DNA of 64,000 nucleotides. Source: Ischnura elegans. Taxonomy: Eukaryota; Arthropoda; Insecta; Odonata; Coenagrionidae. This document shows positions 23,581-34,405 of this stretch, piece by piece (within the stretch, counting starts at the first letter, position 1; the number at the start of each line of letters is the position of its first letter). The notes under the pieces are model-generated. The model saw only the letters and a program-made list of their open reading frames with translations. It searched no databases and was not told the origin of the DNA. The position numbers and the translations under genes are program-made. The stretch is from NCBI RefSeq assembly GCF_921293095.1, contig NC_060249.1, positions 87,555,907 through 87,619,906 of the forward strand. Direction: 5' to 3'.

Positions 23581-24889
23581 CTGCAATAATTTTCAAGCGA
23601 GATAAATAAACAACTAACGTCATGAAAGATATCAATGCATATAATATTTCGGAATTCAATATGATTTTCCTTAATTTTTTTCTAGATTAAAATTGATCAC
23701 GCGAGAACGAGGTTAAAAAGTCTCTGAGAAGAGTATTTGACACCTTGTGGTATTCGATCATTTTGTCTTATTAGGAAATCGGCCTATTTATGCATAAATT
23801 ATTGTTTAAACGTCAATGTTGGCTATTCATATCATTGTATGGTGTTATTGTTTCCCAGCTTTTATTAACAGATTTTTTATTACCTTCTAAACCTTTTTCT
23901 TATCGCTAGTATTAGTACTTAATCTTTTGAGTGCCTACCGATTTTCTAGGTACAATGCTAAAAGTGCCGAGGCATTTTTGATGATTTTCCAGTAGCTTAG
24001 GAAAAAATTATGCGTCAAAGACAACTACAAATATATATTCTATAACTTTTGGAAATATTATTGGATGTGGTTTCATATTTTAATGTATTATTTGACGAAT
24101 TTTTGGTAATATGAGCTTATTTTTATAATTGAACGAGAATAGTTAATATTAAAATAATATGAATATTAACTACTGATTGATTAGTGAACTATCAGCATCT
24201 AAGAGTGAAATTGCAGGAGGAGTGCTATCGCGTTCCTGGCACTTTTCACTTTCGCGATAGCGCTCCCCGATACTCTAAGGGTTAAGTATGGAGTTAGCTT
24301 TCAATTCATATAAGAATTCAATCCGTAATTGGCAATAAAGTGGTCATAAGTGACTTGGAGAACGCTAGCGGCACACAGTAGAAGTCATTTTACATCAGAG
24401 CCTTCATGGAACGTAGCATTTTGAAAAATGTGAACTTCAGCATTGCGTGTAATAAGAGCTACTTCAGAGATCCAAAATTTTTAAGCATCTCAAAAATCTA
24501 TCTGTTACTCATGCTGTTTTTCCTTCAATATTAAAAAGTGGCTGAGGTAAATTTTCCCACCTTCGCATAGGTTCATTATCCACGAAACTTAATAAGCCTT
24601 TACTTAAGAAGGTTAAGTAAACTTCTGTGGAACATACAATGGTGTATCCTTTACTATGTTTCCTGTCACCAAGTATCGTCATCCAGCCTCAAGTTGTTCA
24701 TTATCCACGCTCCTCCCGCTATTCTGTCCTCAATTTTCAACAGAAAGGTTAGGTAAAGGTGGATGATTAATCTATGCAAAGATGTGCACAATAATCTTGT
24801 GCGGTAGAGGTAAACGCTGCCAGAAGAATTGTGAAGAACCATTTCAAAATACGGAGTGTAAGATGTAATACCTTAGCAACTGTAATACC

Positions 24890-25425
24890 ATACTGTTGGG
24901 ACGAAGATGGAAATATTCTGACTGAAAACGAAGACAAAGTGAAGAGATGAAAAGAATAATTGGAAAAGCTGTTGTTTAGATGTAAAGATAGCACAAAAAT
25001 TTTCGAAGATGAAAGTGAGGTTGAAAAGAATTACATGGGGACATCTTAGGATCGAAATTTGACGCAAAAATAAGACAGCTACGAAGGAATAAGGCTCAAG
25101 GAATAGATGATAATCCAGCAGAGTTAATTAAAATTGAAGGAGAGAAAACTTGTATTCAAATTTAAAAACTATAGGCGAATTTACTCAAGAGGTATCACGC
25201 AACTCCAAGAAGAACATATACAAGCATATTTCCAAAAATGAGAGGGCAGAGAATTATTTAGCCCGACGACATGTGTGCCAAAGATTCTGACAAGATTCAT
25301 TTATAGCAGAATAGAAAAACTGGCAAAATAATTCCTAGATGAGTGCCAATTCCCATTCATGAAAAGCAATGGCAGAACAGAAGCAATTCTGGTTCTTGGA
25401 TTACTCATGGAGAAGAAGATTGGAT
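24890..25425 (+). pseudogene. LINE ORF2 fragment, pre-RT and early RT region
   Basis: Degenerate plus-strand coding traces: DEDGNILTENEDKVKR, NKAQGIDDNPAELIK (LINE consensus NKAPGID..PAELIK), then RFIYSRIEKL and FLDECQFPFMKSNGRTEAIL (usual form FGFRKNRGTREAI). It ends at LLMEKK, just where the 49.7-50.8 kb copy begins (IMEKNKP), after which the match stops. Many frameshifts and stops are present, so it is old. It is inserted antisense in the host-gene intron. Confidence 0.8.
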
Positions 25426-25703
25426 TAACTGCCTTAACTTGTTTGTTTTCCTTTGGTGTATCGACCATCCACTCTCTCGCTTTTATCTTTCTCAACCCAC
25501 CATATTACTCTCTACGTTTCTTACCCATGCTTTTTCACCCTAGGGAAATATCCCTAGGCAAAGGTAATATCAATGAAATAATATGAATACCTTGTGAAAT
25601 CGGAACTTAGTGTGCTATGTTTCTACCAAGGAAAAAAGTATGGATTGAAATTGGAACATAAATATGCTTTGAAATTCGTGCGTAGGTTTCCGCGGCGTTG
25701 TTC

Positions 25704-26030
25704 ACGATGACTGCTAATTTTCGGGTTCTCCAGCCGCGTCTAACGTTTATGGTTGACAACAGTTTCGAAAGCCATCCAACAGTTTCGAAGCAATTGAAAT
25801 TCACAAAACACAAACTATTTACAGGGACAACGGCTACCCAATCAGCAACGTGTGGAAGAGAGTTCGGACCAATCAGCGCACAGGGGGAGATCGGCCAGTG
25901 CTATATAAGACGGCAAAAAATGAAAACTTCTCACCTTCGACCTGAAGAAGAAAGCAGGATGGCTTTCGAAACTGTTGTCAACCATAAACGACAAACGCGG
26001 CTGGAGAACCCGAAAATTAGCAGTCATCGT
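25704..26030 (+). mobile_element. Inverted-arm hammerhead-like repeat B
   Basis: Arms of about 73 bp (25705-25777 and 25957-26030) are almost perfect reverse complements, separated by about 180 bases. On the plus strand CTGAAGA (25942-25948), one extra base, a GAAAGC/GCTTTC stem and GAAAC (25968-25972) follow in order. The arm then runs to AACCCGAAAATTAGCAG, the same spacing and box as in repeat A. The 134-codon frame across it is an artefact of the arms. Confidence 0.55.
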
Positions 26031-26120
26031 AAATATGCTCTGAATCAAAGCGATAAAAAGGGGCTCGGTTTATTGATTAAAAATGGTACCGGGAAGAATT
26101 AGAGTTTAATGAAAACTTAC

Positions 26121-26509
26121 AACAAGTATTAAAGCAGTCTCTCCAGTCCCATTTATCTCCCCGATACTTACAATGTTTTTTCCCGTTATCACAGTGTGAA
26201 CAGTCCTATTACGCCAGGGCATAGGAGGTGACTTCCTCCCCATACTTGACACAGCGGACGAGGACTCAACATTCTCCGAGGCAGAGGGATTCGACGAACC
26301 CTTAGCCCTCTCCGAGATTTTCTTCCTCCTCGATCCCAGTGACTTCTTCCTCGTCTGCGGCCGCACGTTGTGAGCAGCCCTGTCCGCTGAGGGGCGGGAG
26401 AATGATGTCAATTTCGCGCCCTCATCCCTCTTTTTCTCATCTCCTGACGATGAGTTCCTCTTCACTTTACGGAACGCTTTTATCCTCGGTCTTCGCTGCA
26501 TCTTTTCTC
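26121..26509 (-). CDS. 5' coding exon with two alternative donors
   Basis: The exon starts after a TTTTTACAG acceptor. The first ATG (26499-26501) has A at -3, eight bases into the exon, and is the likely start; an internal exon continuing upstream is also possible, since the frame is open to the acceptor. The distal donor GTAAGT at 26115-26120 gives 127 codons. The proximal donor GTAAGT at 26166-26171 gives 110 codons. Both end in phase 0, so use of either adds or removes 17 residues. The product is Lys/Arg/Ser-rich with a basic run (RKKSLGSRRKK, residues about 51-61) typical of a nuclear localisation signal, then a Ser-rich stretch. No family recognised. Joined to the terminal exon it gives about 348 or 365 residues. 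Confidence 0.7.
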
Positions 26510-26809
26510 CTGTAAAAAGATGAAAGAGTGAGGACAATGGGTGTGGCGAGATATTATATCTAAAGGGATGGAAAAACGTCGCTCGAAATCGATTATAAAT
26601 CCAAATGCAAGCTTCTACTTTTCATTAAAAATCGAAAATTGAACCAAAAGATCGATAAATTAGACAGTCATAAAAAAATACTGTTTGTACAAAGACAGTT
26701 TTCTTATTTATTTGAAAAACATTCATAATACACATTTGAGTAGTAGGAAAAAATCCCAAAAATATGCTAAAAAATGGTGTATGTAAGTACTTGAAAAATC
26801 AACAGGGAA
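26510..26809. other. Region 5' of the first recognised exon
   Basis: Intron or 5' flank of the host gene. It is AT-rich with several ATCGAT/ATCGAAA words. No upstream exon or TATA box could be assigned. Confidence 0.35.
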
Positions 26810-26892
26810 TCAGTCGCCTTGACCGAGATTGAACCCGGATCCTCCGATTTCCAGTCAAGTGCTTTAGGCTGCAAGGCTACCGAGGCGTCATT
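26810..26892 (-). mobile_element. tRNA-derived SINE head or tRNA pseudogene
   Basis: On the minus strand a tRNA-like segment begins GCCTCGGTAGCCTTGCAGCC (A-box-like). It continues through an anticodon-arm-like part and contains GGTTCAATC (B box, 26828-26836). The stems do not pair well enough for a functional tRNA. The GCCTCGGT start resembles the SINE at 38.1 kb. Confidence 0.6.
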
Positions 26893-27185
26893 TCTTCCTG
26901 TAGATATTTTGTGAATCTGGGGGTGTTTTGGATTTTGTGAATGTGGATTTGCGGGTCACTTCCGTAAAGTTATCACCGTGGCTAGTCCCGGTATACCTAA
27001 AAACTATTGAAATATTAGTAGTAAAACTTAAAAAATGCACCCACATTTAAGTTTTGGGATCACCGCTTGGAGACACTCTGCTCCACTAACTGTTTTAAGA
27101 AAGATCAACTGGTCGAGATGCTTTCTTGATGACCGAGGGCCTGCCTTTCCAATTTTCCGGCCAAAGTCTGTCACTCGGGATAGAA

Positions 27186-27874
27186 GACGTAGGCAGGGAT
27201 GTCAAGGGACAGAAAACGAAAATGTTTGGTTTCGACCCTAAGCGAAACGAAAATACAAGGCCTAGGTTTAGTTTCCATCCCGCACGAAATTAAATTCACC
27301 AAAGAGTTTAATTTCGACCTGGGACGAAACTTTACTCCGGGAACGAAGCTAAATTAATCGAAACGCCGCTGCTCATAGTTATCTTTCGATCCTAGAAGTT
27401 AAGTGGAGGGGTATAAGATGGAATAGTTTCGACCCATTACGTTTGACATATTACTACGTGTAGAGAGGTTGAAAAATCGAGCTTAAAAATCGAATGGCCA
27501 GTTTGCGTTCACTGTTCCCCTGTTAGTGGTAAAAATATGGGTGCCCCATGCATCCAATGACGGTAGACCGAACCTCTACTTCATTCAACCGTACTTCGTA
27601 CTCGGTATGTGGGTGAAAACTAAACGGTTTGAAGGTGAAGAACGTGGTTCTTTCGGTACGAAATATTATCTGCGTTTCGTTTCGTCCCAGAGTTTTATTT
27701 TAGTTTCGATCCGAAGTAGTTTTGACTCCGACTTCGTTTCGACCATGAGTTTAGTTCCCAGGGTTCAAAACCATTTCGTTTTGTTTCTATATTTCGCTCC
27801 TGGGAACGAATCTATTGAAATTTTTTACTGCTGCTGACTTTCGTTTAGTTTCTATCGCCATCCGTGGTTGTAGG
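27186..27874 (+). mobile_element. hAT-type non-autonomous element H2, copy 1
   Basis: A 673-bp element (27194-27866). The left end is CAGGGATGTCAAGG and the right end CGCCATCCGTG, diverged from a CAGGGTTGGCAA / TTGCCAACCCTG pair. The 8-bp flanks GACGTAGG (27186-27193) and GTTGTAGG (27867-27874) match at 6 of 8. The body is packed with GTTTCGACCC and GAAACGAAA words on both strands. It is homologous, in inverted orientation, to 42807-43895. The 103-codon frame inside has no transposase motif. Confidence 0.8.
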
Positions 27875-27899
27875 TCGGCAGTGACGCTCTTCGAACGAA

Positions 27900-28035
27900 A
27901 TGATCAAGATCGATGTTGGAAAATCGTGTCCGAATCGAAACTTTAAGGACGTGGCTCGATATCAATATTCTCGATCTTTGACGATTAAAAATCGATAATC
28001 GATTTTAATCGAAATCGAAGTCCCAACACTATCTC
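27900..28035. repeat. ATCGAT-rich palindromic patch
   Basis: Repeated ATCGA/TCGAT words, including the near-palindrome TTAAAAATCGATAATCGATT. TGTTGG near 27914 and CCAACA near 28024 sit as a weak inverted pair. It may be a small decayed MITE. It also resembles clustered DRE-like TCGATA words, but no promoter is shown. Confidence 0.3.
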
Positions 28036-28065
28036 GCGAAGGGGATAACTAGACTGCAGTGTAAC

Positions 28066-28096
28066 GTAAGATGAGTCATTGATTCTCATCTTACCC
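28066..28096. repeat. Short perfect hairpin
   Basis: GTAAGATGAG and CTCATCTTAC form a perfect 10-bp stem with a 9-base loop. No poly-T tail or neighbouring gene end gives it a role. Confidence 0.4.
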
Positions 28097-28144
28097 TAGG
28101 TAAAATGGTTTCTGGAAGTTTAGAATTTTTGAAGGATTCATGAT

Positions 28145-28905
28145 TTTGGTTACATCTACATACATCTACATAATACCCTGCGAGCCACCTCTAGGGTATT
28201 TGGCAGGGGGTGATCAATCACCAGCATGCAGTATGCATTTGGACTCCCACATGCACACCACACCGTCCAAAAAACGTCCCGTATACTAACAAACTATACT
28301 ACTATATGCTGTTAGAAACAATAATTGAATTTATAGACATGCATTAATTATTACATAGGTTAGTAGGCTACACTACAAGTCATGCAATCTATTTACGGGT
28401 TCTATTGCTGCCGTTATAATCTCTTATTGATCGTGGAAAAAATGAAATTCCGAATCTGTTCTACAATCTATCTCTCTTATTTTATTTATATGATCTGATC
28501 TTCCGTAGTATGTTGGCGTCCGTAAGATATGGTTTACTTCTATAGAAAAGACACTGCTCTTGAATTTATCTAAAAGGTTTAGTCTATTTTTCAATCTACG
28601 GTCCGACAGAGATTCCCATCCGAGTTTATCTAAGACGTCAGTTACACTAACAAGACTATCGTAACGACCTTTCACATACCTGGCAGCTCTTCTTTGCACG
28701 CGTTCTAACTCTTTTATTAAGCCTTTTTCATGAGGGTCCCCAACACTGGCAGCGTATTCCAAATGTGGTCTAACGAGGGATAAGTAGCTAATTTCTCTCA
28801 CTTTGTCGTCGCACTTTCCTAATGTTCTTTTAACAAAACCCGTTTTACGATTAGCTTGATCGGTTATTTCTCGAATATGTTTATTAAAATGTTAAACCAT
28901 TGGTT
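28145..28905 (-). pseudogene. CR1/L2-like LINE, 3' end, truncated
   Basis: The minus strand encodes the C-terminal part of a LINE reverse-transcriptase ORF: ITDQANRKTGFVKRTLGKC leading to YLSLVRPHLEYAA, then ELERVQRRAARYVKGRY and LGWESLSDRRLKNRLNLLDK, ending at the stop at 28424. This is the classic LVRPHLEYA...RVQRRAARFV signature of CR1/L2/Jockey-type elements. The 3' UTR runs to a TGTAGATG-type repeat tail near 28145-28170, with no poly(A). The 5' side is lost near 28905. The WDPH position reads GDPH. Confidence 0.85.
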
Positions 28906-30760
28906 AATGTAGCGTTATGATAATAAAATGACGAACAAAAGTTGCTCATTGATTATCGATTCTTGGTTTAACTAGCAAAGTCCACCGGATGAGGCATACT
29001 GTGTCCCGAGGACTTTCGTTTAACCTAAATGAGGTACCTATGTACACGAAAGTATGCTAAAGTAATTTCATGAAATTGATAAAATTGTAATTTGTCGGTA
29101 ATTGTTTATCTTTTTTCTCACTTTAAACGGACGTACTTTTAAATGGTCGTTACTAATGCATCATCAGCCTAAAAAGAGTATGCAGCAAAATATAATCTGC
29201 GCCCTTTCAGCTCCCTATAGTATGAGCTATGCGAAAAGGGAATCATGTGTCAGTCTTGTCCACCCTTTTGCCTCCCTAACGCCTTCTCCTTTAACATAGT
29301 TTGCATTTTCGGACAAGCAACCAGTAGAATGGGAAAATTAAGGGGAAATAGTTTCGCAAGATCGCAGTGGAGATAGCGTGAGGGTGGCATGGTGGTATTC
29401 AGAAGCGTGGAAAGGTGGCAGGAGGAAGGAAATGAAGAGGGTCGCCCCAAGCTTGACCACTGTCTTGGAATGTTTGATAACAAGTTGCCCCTGGGCTCCT
29501 GGTATGACACGTCGCAGTGGAATTTCTGGGCAGGTGGTATTGAAATGTTTGCCGGGGGCTCATCTCACTCCTTGGTTACTTGGGGCGGGGTCCTGAGTTT
29601 CTTGGACGAAGGGGAATTGGTGCTGGTGTTGGGGTCTGTCCATGACGAGGGACCCTTCTTGCGGTGGAATTATGGGGCCTTCTGAAGGGAACTTGCATTC
29701 ATGGCACTTTTTGCCTGAAATGATGGTAGAGGGTGTTGAGAGACAAACAGTGCTCTCCCCGCTTGGGAACTGGGATACACCCCATCACACTTGGATGAAA
29801 TAATTTTCATTAAAGTTTGTTTTTCACAACTAACACTGTGGTTTAATTGCTTTAAGAAGTAAAAATTAGTTCGTCAATTCTTAACTACTAGATTTGCTTT
29901 GGAGACCTTGGCAATTCGAATTGTTATGGATATTGAGGGACATGACATTTCGTTGATCTCAACTTTGCAATGTAAAAATCACAGATCGAGTAAAAAGCCT
30001 TAAGGCTTTTATTGATGTGAAATACTTTGGGATTTTCATTCATCGTATTTAGGTTTTGTTTTTCAAACATTTTCAAGTTGTGTGTTCTTCTTGAAGTGGG
30101 AAATTATAGGAGTATTGAAAAAAACCGGGGTGAGATTCATAGTTGAAATCCGAGCTTGATTGATGTCATATTTGAAGTGAATACGACCTTCTACTCCTAA
30201 TCTTAATGCAACTTAATCTATAAGATTGATTTATCTGTCAAAAACATTATTACAAAAAAATCATTTCTTCACTTTGCTGGTCTCTGGTGATAAAGCAATG
30301 ACTATTATCCATTATAAGTGTCGCTCATTGAAAAACCTCGAAACGTTATCTAGTTGAATTCCTAGATATGTTCACTAGAGATAAAGACAAAGTGTCAATG
30401 ATGTATTGTCATGTAGAGTAAAACAAATTCTGTTCTATAGTAAATGCATCAAAAGGTAAAGAGCTTCAAACCTTGGAGGCTAAAAATATTGGATAATTGC
30501 TGACAATTTTAATTATGAAAATATAAAGGTGTAAAAACTTTGTAAACTAGTCCATTTTGTGTTAACCTCCAACTCGGGGGACTAATTTAACACTCTGATA
30601 TGCGTACTCCAGTTCTAAGTTTCCTTATGGCCTATGGAATTAATCTTCGTGATTACGTATGAATGCCCGTGATCTTTATAACTTTATTGTGTGCGTGTCA
30701 CCGTGAATCCTTTATTTGCATTGCGATTTTATGACTCCACCGTACGTCACGCTTGATATT
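28906..30760. other. Unassigned, with a GC-richer part at 29290-29790
   Basis: The GC-richer part carries an overlapping 98-codon plus frame (29389-29685, unusually Trp- and Gly-rich) and an 86-codon minus frame. No splice-framed exon or known domain is seen. The remainder is AT-rich and featureless. Confidence 0.35.
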
Positions 30761-31615
30761 TAAGTATGAGAGCATTTCCCCATCACCCCCTCCCTAATAT
30801 TTTGGCCACTCACACACGAATACCTATTCATAACTCTCCTGCAGGGCCGACACCCCAACCCAGCAAAGCTCAACTCATCTCCTCAAACCAGTGCCCTCCA
30901 CTCCGTGGCCTCCTCCCCACCCATCATTGTCCAGCGGTCAGTTTCTACAGGCAAATATTTGTTACCGGAGATGGATGCGCGTCGGATGGCTCTTCGCCAC
31001 CACCTACGACCAAACCCCCAAACCCCGCAAACTACCCCTTATCCTCCGGTACCCCACCCACCACCCGGACCAAAAACAACTGAGCCTCACCCCACGATCC
31101 CCATCCCCCGGGCAAACCCAAATCTCCCCCTTCGCTGTATCTCCACCATATCCATCCGTTAGTAAGGAGAGCGTGCTGCAATTTCGTCGGGCAAATATTG
31201 ACTCATGCACCCCCTCGGCCCAACTTCATCCCCGTGTGTTGGCGTGCTGGGTGGCTGGGATGAGCGCTAGGTGAGTGGAGCTGACGGAGTTTTCTGGGGC
31301 TTTGGGGAAGGATGGGCCGGGAGTCGCCCTGAGACGCTGACGGGGTGGAGACTGTAGTTTTGTCCGCTTGCCTTTTCCTCGCTCCGCGCCCCCAGGGTGT
31401 GATGGGAAGTTGGGCCACGCGCGCTCTCGCCTCCTTCACTTTCATCCGAGTCTCACGAATGACTGCCCCGAGTTATTTGGATAAGGCGTGGGTGCTTTCC
31501 AATTTCTTCCCCGAGTTTTCTTTCATGTCAGCGTGCTCAGCGGTTTTTGCAGCTGGCTTTGGGTGGGGGTGTGCATGTTTCGCTACTGGTGATGAACTTA
31601 CACCATGAGGGTAAA
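30761..31615. repeat. C-rich then mixed GC-rich island
   Basis: Pyrimidine-rich on the plus strand at about 30770-31170 (CCCCA, CCTCC words), mixed afterwards. Frames of 85-127 codons are open on several frames at once, with Pro/Thr/Ser-rich low-complexity products, the pattern expected from composition alone. Confidence 0.45.
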
Positions 31616-31733
31616 TTACGGCAGTTTAAATTGGATACGGTTTAAGGATGGTGCGGGAAATTACAGTATTTCAGGCATATATGAGGGCCCTTGATACCAA
31701 GGGGCACAACAGTACCTAATTTTGGGGATAAGT

Positions 31734-31852
31734 GGTGGAGTACGCAATATTGCTGTGGTAAAGGAATACAAGTGAATCACTGAATCTGTGTATCTATACT
31801 CATTATTGGTTCACTTATATCCTTTTGCCACAGCAATATTGTGTACCCCACC
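31734..31852. repeat. Hairpin repeat, 44-bp arms
   Basis: Left arm 31734-31777 (begins GGTGGAGTACGCAATATTGC) and right arm 31808-31852 (ends GCAATATTGTGTACCCCACC) are reverse complements with a handful of mismatches, around a 30-base loop. No target duplication was resolved. It could be a small foldback element. Confidence 0.7.
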
Positions 31853-34209
31853 AACCAGTCTCTTGTACTCATTATCCGAAATTATAAAAGCTGCACTCAT
31901 ATCCCTTGGTTTCTACGGTCCTCATGTGCACGTTAAGATTGGCCCTATTGAGGGTGCAAGCCGTAGGGAAGTTACCTACAAAAAAACTTTATGTTGATAA
32001 ATTGAGGAATTCAATTCAGTCTAGCTCAGCTTTACTTCGTTTTGATTGCCACCATGCAAGGTCCCTGATTAAGTATGACGTAATCAGATGCTATAGAATC
32101 ATGCACAGAAACTGTTCATCGTGAAAAGAGGAGATAATAGTTTTAAATAAAGCTCGAATTAAATGTGACGTTACCATCCTGCCATTATGTTACCGTTCCT
32201 TTATTATGGTAATTCTCGTATCACTGATTCTGCATGGACAATCCTTAACTATAATTATGTTCACATCGTTTTGTTTAATTTAAATTAACTTTAGTTATGA
32301 AATCCTTCAAGTCTCCCGTAATTTAAGTCATTGTATAAAGTTACATGCAAGGTAGGGTAGGTTATTTGTAAAGGAGACGGAGAATCTCTCATATAAACTA
32401 AATACGTTTCTTACTAATGAAAATTCCAGATTATCATGATATTGAATGTATTCACCGGCAAATATTTTTGAGTCTTCGAGGGGAAATTGCCTGCGGGATA
32501 TTCGTTTCCGCGCTGCTTACACTATTGGGGGAGTGAGTGAGGCCGACGGAATTCTCAAGTTGGAGGGAGCGCTTGTAGCTTGAATTAAACCTCAGCTTTA
32601 GGACTTGGAAGTTATTTGGGTTCGCTGGTTTGTGATGATTTGTGGATGATGTGGCGGGAAGTAGAGGGAAGCTGAGGACGTGCGATGGAAGAGAGTAAGT
32701 TTTGGGGGGAGCGGGGTGGGGAAGTTTGCGAAGGAGGAGGGGGAAGGGGAGGGGGAGGTTGGATGACGCGCATTGGAATGGGCTGTATTGGCGATGACGT
32801 TTTCGAGTTTGTGTGGTTGTGCTCTCGAGTACGCGTGGATACAATCCTGGGTGTAGAGAGTTATCACACAACTGGCGTCAGCATTGGTGAAAGTGCTCTC
32901 CGTCTTAATCCGTTTGATACCTATTATTTTATTAGCACGTGTAATGAAAGGGCGACCAAAAACTGTGGCTGTGGGGATAATGCATTTTAGGTACCTATCA
33001 TGTTTAGTATATGAGGAACATATAATTTACGAGGGAACGAGATAATAATGGGATATTATTTAGTGGTGCCTAATTTTATTTTTAAATAATTTTTGGCTGA
33101 TAAAACAAAATTTGCGATAATTAGAAAGGTGTTATAAATCCGTTTGGAAACGTTAATTTATCATAGTAAAACGTGAATAATAATTTGAGCACAAAATAAA
33201 TCACGCTTAGAATTCAAATATTTACAGGTTCAGTAAGTGTCTCGCGTTTACAAATACATATTCATACTAACAGTGCCTATTAGAGAATTATAATTGAACC
33301 ACCCTGACGAAAATTTGATCATTTAAAAGTGAATAATGTAATTTGAATATTTTGTCTTGTTTATATTAACATTTTAAATACCAATGATGCAAAATTTTTG
33401 TAATGTTTTTGTGTGAAAATTTTGTGGTACATGCATGACATAGGCACAGTTTAAGCTCACAGTTTCAATACGAATGGAATAACGTAGACTTAAAAACTGC
33501 GAGAATTGTGCTCGATAAGTTAAAAAAAAATCTTGAGCCACTTGAATCCATCAAGTATTTGCACAAAGGAAGGTGCGAATTGATACAAGTGTTCTAAAAT
33601 TCACTCGCTTTGTTCCCCACAATTTCCTCGAGCTTTGTTCGCGGAAGCCTCGGACGGTAGTTTACGGATGTGCATGAATTACGCTCTCCAGCTTCAAAAC
33701 TACCAGCGAGACTCGACGGGAGGGCATTACGGGGAGGAAATTCAGGATTCTTTGCGCCTCGAAGGGCGGGAGGGCGACCTGGGAAGGGAGGAGTGAGATG
33801 GAATAAGACTTCAAAGCTTTTTTGTGCTTCGCCGCGTCATTTCCTGCTTCCCTTCCCATTCTCAAGTCCCAGCTCACTCTTTCCTTCCCCCCCCAAAAAA
33901 AAGGATGAAAAAAACATACAGTTCCCTTTCCCTTTCAGCAGCTCGCAAACCCTGTGAATCCTTCCCCTATCTCTTCCTCTCGTATCCTACTCACCCACCG
34001 TGGATGCCTCCTCCTTCTAGCCACGCCCTATCTCCTTTTCTTTGGAGGAATCCGTCTTTTCCTCTCTTCCCGAGAAAAGCTTCACTTTGCGCAACTTGGC
34101 GTAATGTTACTCGTATCATTGAGTGAAAATATCCCACAGCTCAAACCGTTCATTAGTGTTTAATTCCATTCAGTTGTATTTAGGCGGCTTTGTTGCAAAA
34201 TAAAAGGCA
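31853..34209. other. Unassigned, with two biased islands
   Basis: Purine-rich on the plus strand at about 32500-32780 (GGAGGGGGAAGG words) and pyrimidine-rich at 33830-34080. A 139-codon minus frame and 95-100-codon plus frames sit in these islands and look like composition artefacts. The rest is AT-rich. Confidence 0.4.
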
Positions 34210-34405
34210 TTTGCACATATCCAAAATTATTTAATGTGTACGATACGCGATTCGACGTACACAGCCATCAATTGGTGCAAGACCAGATAATGTCTCGTAC
34301 CAGATGATGTCTCTCCGTGGCGAAACGCGTGGTACGAATTAAATAATTAGGGATATATGCAATTTTTTGCATATATCCCTAAATATTTAATTCGTACCAC
34401 GCGTA
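34210..34405 (+). mobile_element. Inverted-arm hammerhead-like repeat C with perfect-looking hairpin
   Basis: Three related segments. 34210-34276 reads in minus orientation. 34300-34362 reads in plus (CAGATGATG...GGCGAAACGCG). 34367-34404 reads in minus again. The last two form a hairpin with 38-bp arms, one mismatch and a TTTT loop (ACGCGTGGTACGAATTAAAT against its complement). The same GATGATGKC...GAAACGCG box and AATAATT..GGATATATGCA end occur at 44.4 and 63.7 kb. Confidence 0.6.

Larger units (their letters stand above)
23581..26120 (-). other. Phase-0 intron of the host gene
   Basis: GT-AG intron of about 2.54 kb (GTAAGT donor, TTGCAG acceptor), AT-rich. It houses a decayed LINE fragment in antisense orientation to the gene (24890-25425) and an inverted-arm repeat (25704-26030). 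It also holds a small hairpin at about 24228-24273 (GTGCTATCGCG paired with CGCGATAGCGC) and another at about 24140-24168 (GTTAATATT...AATATTAAC). If the proximal donor is used, the intron begins 51 bases further upstream. Confidence 0.65.

Noticed and set aside
25698..26102. 134-codon frame next to the host-gene exon
   Set aside because: It reads through both arms of inverted repeat B, and the opposite strand has a matching frame, as expected for a palindrome.
26810..26892. Functional tRNA gene on the minus strand
   Set aside because: A and B boxes are present, but the acceptor, anticodon and T stems pair poorly. Better explained as a SINE head or pseudo-tRNA.
27526..27837. 103-codon frame as a hAT transposase
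   Set aside because: It lies within word repeats of the H2 element, carries no hAT dimerisation or catalytic motif, and the copy at 43 kb does not preserve it.
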